DNA of 64,000 nucleotides from Immersiella caudata (Eukaryota > Ascomycota > Sordariomycetes > Sordariales > Lasiosphaeriaceae). The stretch is from NCBI GenBank assembly GCA_030512335.1, contig JAULSU010000003.1:744001-808000 (forward strand), given 5' to 3'. The notes beneath the pieces are model-generated. The model searched no databases and was not told where the DNA came from. It saw nothing but the letters and a program-made list of their open reading frames with translations. The translations under genes were made by a program, and so were the position numbers. Positions 31,845 through 43,317 of this stretch are shown here, piece after piece; within the stretch, counting starts at the first letter, position 1; each line of letters starts with the position of its first letter.

Positions 31845-34800
31845 TCAAAGACATGGGGACATCAGCTGGGCGTCGCGAGGGTGAGTTGCCGGAGGGAGAA
31901 TGCGAGGAATGAGAACGCGGGTGGGAGCGAGATAGTTATAGCGATCAAAGGTGGATGAGACCAGCGATCACGACTTGTGGGACAGCTCAGGTTGTCCAGA
32001 GGCGGTGATCTGTTGGTGGGTTGTGATCGTGATGGGCGTTCGAATCGAGGGGGTGCAGCGCTGTCTGGGTATAAATACAGACCCAGGTGAGTCCTGCAGA
32101 GGAGGGAGCACCCACCACCCACAACCCTGGTACGGTCTTACAAGCCATGCATCCCATGAGGCTCGCAGACGGCAAGCGTCCTAAGGTCACACCCCCTCCA
32201 TTCTTCGCGGGGTCAAAATGGCCCGCAGCAGCCACATTTCCGCTCCCTTGTGGTGGTTGTCTGGGTCCAAATCGCTGTGGCTAGTGACAGCATTGCCTTG
32301 TTCTGGCCCAGCGCAGAGTCGGCTCTCTGCTCTCCCAAACGTGCGCCGCAACCGATGGAACGAGGTGTGAGGAGAGCAAGGTGCACCACCCGGCCAAAAC
32401 ACCTGCAACGCTGCAGCCTACGAGCCGTTGGCCAATGAGGTGCCCCCGCCCAAAGGGCTGAGCCTTGATCCTGGAGGGCCCGGTGACCGCAATAGGTCAG
32501 CGAGCTGGGCCGTCGGGGGGGTGGGTCGTCGAGAGGGAGCCCGCCCAGGCACGGGCCGTGAGTGGGAGAGAAGTCCTGGCCAGGTCTGCGCTGCTGGTCT
32601 GTGTCCTGGCTCAATTGCGCAAGGTCGAGAACCACCCAACGGGAGACTCGAGCGACCCAACAGACCGGAATGCGTAAAACACGGCGTCAAGCCGCCGTTA
32701 CGCAAGAATAGAAACTCGCGCTTGCGGGTATCGAAGCTAAGTCGAGAAAGCTCCCGCGCACCGTCGCCTGTAACCGAAGCTGTCAAGCTTTTCCGAAGTC
32801 GTGCATCGCGCTAATGATTTTGGCGATCGCAAGCTTGCAACCACCGCCATCATCTGACAGGCAAAACTGCCTTGAGCGGATAGCTTCGTCGGCGTCCCTG
32901 AGTCACAGAAAGCAGCTTTGATAAGCAGTGTCTTCAGTGTCTTCAGCAACGGCCGCTAGGTACCGATCAGCATAGCTGCATGTTCGGAGGGAGGAGACGA
33001 TGTGGTTGGCGGGTGCCGTTGCCGTCAGTTTGGGGGTTGGCTGCATTGGCTGCATTCGCGTCAAGCCCTCCAACGAGCCAGATGCCCCCCAGAAAGCCAC
33101 CCGCTGGCGAGGGTAATCGTGCATTTCGAATCCCACGGCCGCTAAGCCCATCGCGAACGCCGCTGGCGGGAGCCCATTCGTCCTCGGCGTGGTATCGAGA
33201 GTGTGTCGGCACACTGACAAGCAGGAACCGGCAATGCAAGCGATTGTTGTGCGGCTTGCAGGAGGCTGAGCGAACCGCCTCGATGGTGGGGACTCGAGGG
33301 CATCGGGTCGGAGCGACACTCTCTGCTCTGGGCGCTCGTCTCCCAGTCCCCACTCTCGTCGGACAGCAAGCATGGGCCTCCTGCTGCGCAGTGCCACTTG
33401 ACACTGACAGCCCCCCCCACTCCACCAAATGCCACCGCTCGCACAGCCACTTCCGGACCCTGCCGTCACTGCAATATTGTCCCTCCCAAACATCCGTGTC
33501 TTGCAGCATTCTTCCATCTGTCGAGGCATTGAGACGATGTCATGTGAGTCCATGTTGTCTATGCTGACATATCGAATGCCCACACCCCGGCCAAACTCGA
33601 TCACAGCCTCCGGCGCGGGGCCCTCGGGTGTGTGGTCTCCGAGGTGTCTCCCGCCCTCACCTCGGCGAACGCCACCGATTGCGATCCTGCAAGCAATTCG
33701 GTCGAGAAGAGGTCGCCAACCTCTCACCCGCCGTGACCTTCCTGCGGAGAGTTACCGCTGACGTGCCTCAGTAAACGGGCAGCTGGTCAGGCCAGTCTCA
33801 CAATTGCCTCATCTCTGCCTTGTTGTCCACTTGTCGCCACCCGTTGCCTAGAATAAACCCCACCACCACTACCGGCTGTCCGATGAGTCCTCAGCGAGCA
33901 ATTGCCCTCTCGGTCATGCAGGACTCGAAATCGGAAAATGAGCATCGTAGCGGCCGCTCACCGAGGTGAGGCACCGCTTGCGTCACCTGGTTGTCGTTCA
34001 ACCTTGGTGACCAGCTCTGTATCTCCGCAGCGGCAGTTACGCAACCCACAACACCATCTCAGGAAAACACCTTTCGATGAGCTTTTTCGGTCGGACGTTG
34101 CCTGGTGACACAAATGGCTAGTCATCGCCGCAGTCGAACACGAAGCCAGATACCTACCTACCTACCGACCCGCTATCGAGACACCTAGTGCAAATCGAAC
34201 TTAGCCATCCTGTCCTCAACAAGGACGACGCGGCATCGTCAACAGACACTCTCGTGGTGGACGCAACATGATGAAATCTGGCGTCTAGAATTCCCAGTGA
34301 GGACGGAGAGCGATAGCCCCTCGGAGATTAAAGGAGGTTACACCACCGCTCAGCCTTCTGCGGAAAACTTTTGCCATCAGCACCAGCTCCTTCGCTTGAA
34401 CAAAGGGGCGACCCGTCGGCTGTTGGCCCGCTTGCATGGCCCCGCGCGGCTACTCAACTGGAAAATGGGATGGCATTGCGCGCAGCCAAAACTGTCGCGA
34501 AACGTGCTGAGGCCACGATGGGACGCTCTTCGCAGGAATCACGGCTGTTATGATGGTTTCGTGATTTGTGATCGAAAAATGTTGCTCTTTCGGGATTTGC
34601 TGCATGGCTGGCCGTGGTGGCAAGGTGACAGGCGGGACTCGGCACGGCACCACCCGCTTGTCCAATGAACGCGTCAGCGGACAAAATCCGGAGAACGCAC
34701 TCCCCGTAATGCTGCGCGATGACAAGATTCGATGTCAAGATGGAGTTTGCCCCAGTGACAGCGAAGATGGCAAGGTATCAGTACTGAAGTCACGACATCA

Positions 34801-35763
34801 GTCATGCCGGGGTCCCATCCCGTCCCGCAGGTTCAAACAAGATGCTTAGAAGCCAGTGTGTAGGTATGATCATTTCAAATATTTGTTGCCTCTTCAGCTA
34901 AATGTTGTAGCCTGCGAGTATCGATGCTGTGGTTTGTTGGGGTGTGAGTTTACGAGATGGGCGAACGTCCCTTCAAGAGGAGATGAGATGACGCGGCATT
35001 ATCATAACTGTCACAAGGCGAAGCTTTTAGGTTCTCCCCATCCGACGGCTGAGAAGTGATTTGAGTCTGCCCTCCCATTGGTCTGCAGGGGAAATACCTC
35101 GAATCCTCAATTTTCAAGTTTCTCGACGTGCGTTCCGACTTTACTTCGCCATCGAAAAGGAAAGTCGTCCTCCTCCGACCCAACTTGCCTAGACACTCAC
35201 CAGTGGATTTCTATGTATTTGTTAGCCGCGGATCCGAAGCAGCAACAGCGAGCCCGCCTTATCGCCGGACGCCGGAGCTACTCGGAACCTGACTAGCTCC
35301 CGCTGCCTGGGATTCCAGGACCGGAAGGGCCTCTAGTCAGACTAGGGTTGCGTTGCTCAAGCACCATGTCGAGGCGGTATTCAACTGTCTCCCCTCTTTC
35401 ATAGTTCAACGCCCACTCAGTTCGCTCAAGTTGGCGATCTTCCTCGTTGGCTATCCTACGACTACACAGATGAAATTGATTGCCGAACTCGTCCAGATGT
35501 CCCGGCAAAACGTCAAGGGCTACCAAAATTCAAGCGCCAGACTCGAATCATGGCAGCGGTACTAACACAGCGTGAAGCGGTCGTAGCGTCCCCCATATAA
35601 CCTGTCACTTATGATGTGCCGTGACTCTTCCTGATTGAATACGAGTCAAGGCAGTGGTTACCCGCTAGGGACCCCTAAAGCAAACCGCTAATCCTACAAA
35701 AGAGTCGAGCATAACATGCAACAGAATTTGTCTGACGGCACACAGAGTCGGCTGAACACCATC
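31845..35763. other. 3.9-kb gene-poor region
   Basis: No gene supported. It contains TATAAATA at 32070-32077 inside an inverted repeat (CTGGGT...ACCCAG), a (TACC)4 array near 34151-34166, a long but unconvincing minus-strand frame at 32903-33727, and a weak homeodomain-like remnant near 35390-35565. Confidence 0.45.
35353..35565 (+). pseudogene. Possible degenerate homeodomain remnant
   Basis: The frame reads LKLAIFLVGYPTTTQMKLIA then ELVQMSRQNVKGYQNSSARL. Spacing of hydrophobic residues, YP before the second helix and the QNVK..YQN..AR phrase resemble a homeodomain, but the recognition helix lacks the invariant Trp-Phe pair and is one residue short. No start codon or neighbouring exon could be found. 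It may be chance. Confidence 0.2.
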
Positions 35764-36322
35764 ATGATGTGGAAGATCACACTCCTCACGCTGCTGGCCA
35801 GCACTCTCCAGGCCGCAGTCCTAGCTGCTCGGCCACCCCCAGATCCACGTCTCGCCCTCAAGGCTCTCGGAGCATCGATAACCCCGTTTTGCAGCTCGTT
35901 GCTCAAGATCCCACCAACTTCAACACTGACAGTCTACAAGACTCCTGCGCCGTAAGCACGAGTTCCAGATGGCAGATTTAGCGTTAATGCTAACATGCTT
36001 AGGTCCAGATTCGTGGCCATTGCCCTCCCAACCGTCACAGTCTACAACCAGAGCTGCGCAGCTCTAGAGACCCGTGATAACAGAGACTTCGAGGACTGGG
36101 AGGATCTTGTGCCCGCCGCACTTGCCGACTTCCCTCCTCGGCTCGTGTCAATGGCGTGCTCGGTGCTCAACATCAAGCCGTCTGTTGTGGTAGCAGTCAC
36201 GAAGAAGGCGCCTGCTCCAGTGGTCAGTCTCCTCTTCCTCACCAAGAAGTGCATAAACTGATCTTTTTCCGCAGATGACTGCTGTCAATATCCCTGCGAC
36301 AATAACGGTTTGCTCAAGCTGA
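35764..36322 (+). CDS. Small secreted protein, 3 exons, unknown function
   Basis: Exons are 35764-35951, 36003-36222 and 36275-36322, giving 151 aa. The start MMWKITLLTLLASTLQAAVLA is a clear signal peptide. The mature part is short, with four cysteines (FCSS, SCAA, ACSV, VCSS) and three variants of a threonine/valine phrase: TLTVYKTPAP, TVTVYNQS and TITVCSS, plus VTKKAPAPV. An acidic segment (RDNRDFEDWEDL) lies in the middle. The introns (51 and 52 nt) keep frame, the first having a GCTAAC branch site. Size, signal peptide, cysteines and an isolated position fit an effector-like or cell-surface peptide, but no family is recognised. Confidence 0.7.
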
Positions 36323-37404
36323 AACGTCATCTTGGAAGCCAGTCCTAAAGCGTGAAGGAGACGGTGGGATGTCCTACAGGAATGAAATCTTGCTGAAATT
36401 TAGCTGGGTGCTTTTCGAAGTCGAAAAGGACACGAAAAAGGAGGTTGCCAATGTAAACTTACAGAATGAATTCTACTTGCCTAGCTGCAGCACCATCGGG
36501 TAGAAGGAAGTTGCCCGCCGTTGTGTAACATTCGTCTGATCATTGCCGGCGTACAGCATATATTCATTTCCGCAACACCATAGTACCGTCGGACGCAAAG
36601 ACCCGTCGGGAGAGGGGCATAAAAGACCGGGGCGGCTTTCCGAGGTGCGCAGTTCCAGACATTAGAATGGTCAAAACCCCCGAGCAATTGTTCTTCCCGC
36701 CGTGGCGCTGTTCTCGAAGCCTAGATAGAACCAATATTGCTTCTCGAGAGAAAAATAGCTGCGTGAGAGCTGAAAAGAGGCGTAAAAGACAGCTGCAGGG
36801 CGGCCAGGGTGCACCCGCGATACCCGCGGTTGTCTGCTTGGAGGCTCAGTCCACCCAGAGATCACAAAATATACTGGAGGACCGCAGATAAAGGCTGAGC
36901 AACCCCCACAGCGGATTTTGAGATTTTCGTCCTTCTTGAATCTTGACCAGGCAGGAGCGGGTTGGGAATCCGGCCAGCCAACTTGCGCTTCGTCTCGTCA
37001 CCTCAGGGCCGCCCGTTAGCTCCTTCCCTTCCTCGCCGCTGCCCTTGCATCGTACCACTCCCGCTTGCCAGTGCTTCGCCAATCGAGCGGAGTTTCCCAT
37101 GGGTGCGCGGCAGCGAACACAACCAACACCGCCTGTGCTCTCTGGGAAACGTTGGCCCCACTACCCGCATTCTTACACCGAGCCCTCCTGGGGCCATCCA
37201 GGTTTTCCACGACCACCGGGCAACCGGGACCGGGACTGATGTCCGGTTCTCCAGGAAGTTCAAATGAGAGCGACCTGGCTCTCGGCAGTTCAATTCGAAA
37301 GGGGACAAGAGCTGCTCTCCAAACGAATAGGTTTTGGCCCCCACCAACGACACCCTCTTCCTCCATGCCATCGCTGGCATCGGGATCGTCGTGTCGAGGT
37401 CGAC
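36323..37404. other. Intergenic region upstream of the GH12 gene
   Basis: No supported gene; promoter of the GH12 gene expected at the right end. The GH12 start might lie in this stretch if an additional 5' exon exists. Confidence 0.4.
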
Positions 37405-38554
37405 ATGTTGGTCTCTGGTAAAGACTCCCGCGTCCCGTTCGCAGCCCTTCTCGCGCTGCGCGCACAGCAGGTGGCGGGTGCATATGATGCCACCGTCTGC
37501 GACCAGAAGAGCTATACGAGCTCCGAAAACTTGACCTGTACGCATCGGCCCTCTCTTCTGTCGCCCATGCTGCACGCACAACCTCGTCGGGAGCTCACTC
37601 GCCGCCAGTCAACCCGAACGCCTGGAACCCTGACGGACATGGCTTCCAGTGCATCTCCGTAAGTCGCTTCCCATGCCTACCGGCATCATCCATGCAGCGA
37701 ACCGTTCCTGATGCAACACTTCCAGGTCCGCGACTCACCGCCAGCCTTCGATGCCACGTGGGCGTGGGTCGACAAACCTCAGTCTGTCCACTCGTACCCC
37801 CACGTCAAGCTCACAGCTCCCGCTCTCCCGGTGCAGCTATCAAACATCTCGGCGCTGCTCCTCTCCGCCCAGTGGTCTATGGGCCCAGGATCTCGCCCGC
37901 GGCCCGTCTTGAGTGTTGACAGCTCCGGCTTATCCGAGATCGGGGCTACCGCCAACGTTGCCTTTGACATTTTTGCGGATCGCAATCCTCGCCTCGCCGG
38001 AAGCGCAAAGACCGCAGAGACAGAGGTCATGATATGGGTGGGCAGGTTCGGCGACGCGAAGCCCTTGGGATTCGCTCCCGGCTCTGCCTGCCTTACCATC
38101 GCTCTCGCCAAGACGCAATTGCAAGTGTTTACCCGCCTCCGCTGCACGACGCCATGCTGTGCTCCTACTGATTCACAACAGCGTCCTCTACAAGGGACAG
38201 AACCAGCGCGGCACCGACGTCTTCACCTGGGTAGCAGCGTCCAGCGTCCCTTCCTTTGCCGCCGAAGTGTCTCCCCTCCTCCAATCTCTCTGGCGTAACA
38301 ACCTCATTTCGCCGAGCTCTCACATTGGACTGGTAGAGTTTGGGTCGGAGGCCTTTCACTCCCTAGACAATGTCACCTTTTCCGCGGCGGACTTTGCGAT
38401 CCATCTCCTTCCTGGCCCGGCGCCGGATATCACCGTAGAAAAACTCCCGACAGCTTGTTCTGCCGCTGTTTCTGCTCACCCAGGCTGCAGGGTATCCTGG
38501 TTCTTGAGCGTGTTGATCATCGGGACCGTCACCGCTGCACTTTATTCCCCCTAA
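37405..38554 (+). CDS. GH12 endoglucanase with putative GPI anchor, 4 exons
   Basis: Exons are 37405-37537, 37609-37658, 37726-38126 and 38182-38554, giving 318 aa. A signal-peptide-like start (VPFAALLALRAQQVAGA) precedes family 12 hallmarks: NPNAWNPDGHGFQCIS, SVHSYPHVKL, LPVQLSNISALLLSAQWSMG, the nucleophile region TEVMIWVGRFGD (Glu about 161) and the acid/base region VEFGSEAFHS (Glu about 251). GH12 enzymes cut beta-1,4-glucan, xyloglucan or mixed-linkage glucan with retention. The C-terminus ends WFLSVLIIGTVTAALYSP after a small-residue stretch, as in GPI-attachment signals, unusual for the family (usually about 230-260 aa and secreted). It lies 460 bp upstream of, and in the same direction as, a cellulose-synthase-like GT2. 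The first exon and start are the least certain part. Confidence 0.85.
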
Positions 38555-39013
38555 TCAGATGGACGTCCGTTTCTCGGTAGGGGTACCTGCATGTCTACGG
38601 CCTTGGGCCTAGATTCACGCCTCGAGCCCCCATTCCAATGACAGGTTTTGCTACGGTGCGAGGCCGGGATCTCTCCCATAGCTGCAGGACCTCGCGCTCC
38701 GGACGTCTGTGAGTCTGAGACTTGCCCCACTCTCCTCTTTCCTTGTTGTTCTCCATTTAGGATGTCCAAATCTCGGATTTCCCCGCCGAACTAGCGCAGT
38801 CGTTTTTGTTTTCGTATTCAGCATTTGCGAGTGGCTTGAGGGAGGCGAGTGAAGGTCTTGATGCCTTGCCTCCCCCAGCCAGCCCGTTTTTTTTTTCAGA
38901 TCGATTACCCCTTCTCTTTCGCTCATGGCTTTTTCGTTTAGTGTCTGGTTTTCTGCTGTTCTCTTTTCTACGACCAAGAAGCGGCTCCGTCGTGAACCAC
39001 AAAGTCCTCAATC
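38555..39013. other. Short intergenic region between GH12 and GT2 genes
   Basis: No gene seen. Contains a T10 run near 38887 and presumably the GT2 gene promoter. Confidence 0.4.
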
Positions 39014-41164
39014 ATGCTTGCTTCGAATCCTGATCGTTTATCTGGAAGTCATGGGCTGCACCAGGGCGAAAATGACTCCATAAGAGACCCATTCAGAGAT
39101 CCTTCCGACTCCTCATCACAGGCTACTACCTCGATAAGAGCATCAACCGTGAGACTCAAAACTCTGCTCTTAACGGGCTATCACTGAGCACAAGTTAGGA
39201 ACTGCCACCATCGCCAGAGGTCACTTTCCCACCTAGAGTCGCCTTACCGGGTCGTGGGGATGATGACCAGGACCTGATAGTAGGTGAAGACCATGATGCA
39301 ATCCGTTTACCTGTTCACACAATGGCAGACGCCAGCCCTACCACTCCAAGATGTCTTCCACGAGAAGATGAGTGACGCCTTCGATTCATGTCAGGACTTC
39401 CGCATCTCATGGACACCTCCGGCCCCTGTCGTCGAATCGGACCCCGAAAAGCACACTGATTCTCTGAAGGGTCGTGGAACACCTCTGGCTCGGATCTACG
39501 AAGCTTTTAGGAGAACGTATTGCCCGAGAGAAGAGCCAGCCTTGGTGCTGCCGACAGGGCCGACGGAAGAAGAGAAACATCGTTACGTTACGACGAACCG
39601 CATTCCCCTGTACATCTTTGGTGTCTTTTCCTTCTTCACGCTGTCCGCTGGCATGTGGCTGTTTGCCGTGTGCGCCTCCATATTTGCTTGGTATGGCATT
39701 TTCGTTGGGTTCCTCAACGTTTACCTGCTCATTTCCTATCTCGTTGGAGTGGTGGGGAGAGACTGGGACTACGATGCACATCGGCTGCATGTCGAACGGC
39801 ACCCCATCACCGACGAGACAGCCCCGACGGTGGACGTGTATCTGCCATGCTGTTCTGAGCCGATCGAGATCATCGAGAACACCTACAAGCACATCATCAA
39901 ACTTGATTGGCCGTCGAAGAAGCTGCAGGTTTATGTCCTCGACGACGGGAATCAGGATGCTGTGCGCGCACTGGCACAGAAATATGGATTCAACTACATT
40001 GTTCGTGACGATAGACCGAGGTTACGGAAGGCCGGCAACCTCCGATGGGCCTTTGCGCGAACTCTGGGGGATTACTTTACAATTTTCGATGCCGACTTCT
40101 GCCCTCGGCCAGACTTTCTCAGAGAGCTTGTGGTTGAGCACATGGCTGATGACAAGACAGCCATTGTGCAGTCGCCTCAATTCTTCCGGGTTACGGATGA
40201 GCAGACCTGGGTCGAGCAAGGGGCTGGCGCTACGCAGGAGTTGTTTTACCGGGTGGTGCAGGTGAACCGGAACAAATGGGGCGCGTCGATATGTGTGGGA
40301 AGCAATGCTGTGTACAGGCGCGCAGCTTTGGAAGCAGTGGGGGGGACTGCTGAGATTGGTTTCTCGGAGGATGTCCACACCGGGTGAGCCCAGCCTTTGT
40401 TGTTGTCTGTTGCTCTCACTGACACGGCCCCGTGTAGATTTGACGCTACCGATAGGGGATGGAAGGTCAAATACGTCCCCCTTTGCCTGGCTACAGGTAT
40501 CTGCCCAAACACACCGAGGTCGTTCTTCTCCCAACAAATGCGATGGGCCCGGGGTAGCACAACTCTCCTCACCACCAAGCACTTCTGGGTGTCAAACCTG
40601 ACGCTGATGCAGAAGGTTTGCTACCTTTGCGGTGAGTTATGAGTTCTGATCCCTGCCTTACTCGGACGCTGACTTTACCCAGGGCTGCTCTACTACTCTG
40701 CCGTGTCCCTCGGAATCTTCATCTCACCGATACCGGGAACGCTGCTGCTCATGTTCCGGCCAGAGTGGTTCAAGTACTACAACCTAGCCTTTGCGATACC
40801 GTCCATCGTATATGGCTCCATCGTGTTCCGCTACTGGGCCAAAGCCGAGTACGGATTCAACGTGCAGCATGTCATGGTGGTGCAGTCGTATGCCTACCTG
40901 ACTGCCATCAAGGATCGCCTGTTTGGCATTGAGCTTCTATGGGCGGCTTCGGGTGACAAGAAGGCTCACAAGTCCAACAAATACCGGAATATGCGGCTCC
41001 TCTGCTGGTTCTGGACGATCATGGCGACGGGTGGCATGATTACGGCTGTTACGTATAGACTGGCGAATGGGTTTCCCTGGTTTCATACGATCCCTCTGAT
41101 TGTGCTCAACTTGTACAACTTTTATATCAGTCACTACTTTTTGTTTGCATCCTGGCGTTGGTAG
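39014..41164 (+). CDS. Cellulose-synthase-like GT2 beta-glucan synthase, 5 exons
   Basis: Exons are 39014-39148, 39199-39304, 39351-40383, 40438-40631 and 40683-41164, giving 649 aa; all phases agree. A disordered N-terminus leads into two membrane helices (about residues 166-215), the cytosolic GT2 domain and four more membrane segments. The processive-synthase residues are present: LDDGN (Asp about 278-279), FDADF (about 327-329), SEDVHTG (TED-type, about 419-425) and QQMRW (QxxRW, about 457-461). Fungal relatives include the mixed-linkage (1,3;1,4)-glucan synthase of Aspergillus fumigatus, so UDP-glucose polymerisation across the plasma membrane is likely. No PilZ domain is seen. Flanked in tandem by a GH12 glucanase and an MBOAT acyltransferase. 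The first two exon borders are inferred from frame and composition. Confidence 0.88.
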
Positions 41165-41623
41165 GCAGGGACAGATGCTGGAGGTAATTGGTGGATGCGG
41201 CCGAGGGGACCTGAAATGGGGAGAACGGAAGGCAGTGTTACAGGATCGGGAGAAGAGCTGAGAAGGAATTTCTTTCAAGATTTAGATCAATTTGGATATA
41301 TATGGGACTTCTTATTGTTTTGCTTGCACCGAGGCAGGAGTGGTTGGCCGGGTGTTTCGACCAAAATACGAGGCCCCTGATTCGTCCGGATGTGGCCGCA
41401 CCATCACACCACCGACCAAAACCGACCCAAAGGCAATGCGACATTCCAGCCACACCTGCTGTTCCGCCTCATGGAGACCAAAGACTATTCCTATTTCTTC
41501 AATTGGGCACGATGGGGTGACTAGGGTTCCATTTGAACTCTGCCCAGGGAAAAGTGATTTATACGCGCCCATTGTTCTACCACCCACGCCCGTCATACCG
41601 TCCCATCCACTAACACAACAAAA
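41165..41623. other. Intergenic region between GT2 and MBOAT genes
   Basis: No gene seen. A TTTATAC string about 70 nt before the MBOAT start may be its core promoter. Confidence 0.35.
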
Positions 41624-43092
41624 ATGGACAACAATTCAACCATCCAAATGGCCCCTATTCTCCTCTCGAACTTCACAATACCACCCTTATCTCCAACACC
41701 GACCTCCCCTCTCCACATCCTCCCACACATTCTCCTCCCCCTCCTCCTTTTACTTTCTTACTTCCCCCCTCCCTCCCGCCTCCGCGCCCCTCTCTTCCTC
41801 GTCCTCCTCACCCCCCTCCAATACGCAGCTACCACCTCCCCCTGGCCTCCCAACATCGGAACCACCCGCGCCCTCCGCTATGGCCTCTCCTCCTCGTGGA
41901 TCTTTGTGCTACCCACCGTCGAGCGCTTGGTCATGCACACACCCGAGCGGGATTTCTTCCGCGTTGAGGATGTCGACGATGATGAAACCACGAAGAAGAA
42001 AAAGAGAGAGGGGGCGGTGAAAGAATGGAGTTGGGAGAAGATGTGGTGGGGGGTTAGACTGGTGTGTACACCTAGAGGTGTGGGCTGGAACTTTGGGAGT
42101 CGTTCGTTGAATGCAGAGAGGGGAAGGATAAGAGAGAGGAGGTTGAAAGGGGAGAGGGGGCATAAGAGGTGGGAATTTGTGGTTACTTGCTTGGCGAAAG
42201 CGGCGGTGTTTTATTTGGTGTGGGATGTTATCATGTTGGTGGAGAGACGGGTGGTGTTTCCTGAGGACGGGGAGTGGGTGTGGGGATGGAAGGGGGAGGA
42301 GCTGGGGAGGGTGGCGGTGGTGGAGGGTTTGATGTTGGGGACTGTTTATTGTGGGATGAGGTTGCAGTTTGAGGTGGCGGCGGCGGTGGGGGTTGGGTTG
42401 GGGGTTAATGAGGTTGAGGTGGGTGGTAACGAAAGGGGACGATGGTGGGATGGGACGGTGCTGACTAGGGACTAGGAATGGCCGCCGCTGTTTGGGAGTT
42501 TGTTTGACTGCTATACGACGGCGGGGGTTTGGGGGAAGTTTTGGCATCAGTATATCCGACAGGTGAGTAATTTCTCCATCTTAAAAGAGTGCGGGGATGG
42601 TCCTGATAACGTCGGCAGCCATGCCTTGGATTCAGCCGGTACTTTGTTGAAGTTCTGCGCGTCCCTAGAAGGTCAAGTCTCGCATACTTGATCCACCTCA
42701 CCAACGCCTTTCTCATCAGCACCTTCTTCCACGTGCTTAGTGTCGGAGCGGTGGCTGGTGGGTATTACCCCTTGCGAAGTCTCATCTCGGACATGTCGAT
42801 TTTCTTCATGCTGCAGCCTGTTGGGGCTGCGATTGAGGGCACTACAATGGTATTGTTCAGTCGCTATGTCTGGGCGTCGTCAAAGAAGGACAAAGAGCAG
42901 CAGACGAGGCGAGAACGGGTTGCTGAGGCGGTGATGCCCGCTATCTGTCGGATTTTTGGTTGCGTTTGGGTCATCTGTTGGTTTTTCGTGACAGCTTTTT
43001 GGTTTGTGAGGGCGTACGCAGGGGTGAGGATGCAGGATTGGAGGCTTCCGTACTCGATTGTGGGCGAATTGCTGGGGGTTCCAAAGGAGTAA
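41624..43092 (+). CDS. Wax-synthase-like MBOAT O-acyltransferase, 3 exons
   Basis: Exons are 41624-42418, 42476-42562 and 42619-43092, giving 451 aa. A hydrophobic N-terminus (LHILPHILLPLLLLLSYF) and several further membrane segments are followed by the family core: WPPLFGSLFDCYTTAGVWGK then FWHQYIRQ, and FSRYFVEVLRVPRRSSLAYL, with the catalytic-type histidine in STFFHVLSVG. Fungal members acylate terpenoids, lipids or glycans in membranes. Intron 1 (57 nt, 42419-42475) is a multiple of three but carries an in-frame stop at its very end, so only spliced mRNA gives the full enzyme. The hydrophilic loop after the first helices is Lys/Arg/Glu rich. It lies 460 bp downstream of the GT2 gene in the same direction. 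Confidence 0.8.
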
Positions 43093-43317
43093 TGGTGTTG
43101 TATACGACGAATCTGCAAGTCTCGCTCTTCTGTTTCCTACAAACGCTTTCACTGTCCAAAAAACAAAGGGAGCTTCAAAGGCCACGGCGTCTGGTTTCGC
43201 GCGTTGACGATCCTGGGAATGGCTTCATCCAGGGGTTACCAGTTGCAGCTCAATCTCCTGCGACGCTAAAAATGCAGTGATCAAGAATTGCATGGTACAG
43301 TGCAGCTTAGTGCCGTT

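Noticed and set aside
32903..33727. 274-codon open frame on the minus strand
   Set aside because: Both strands and several frames are open here; no domain, repeats or splice-supported extension.
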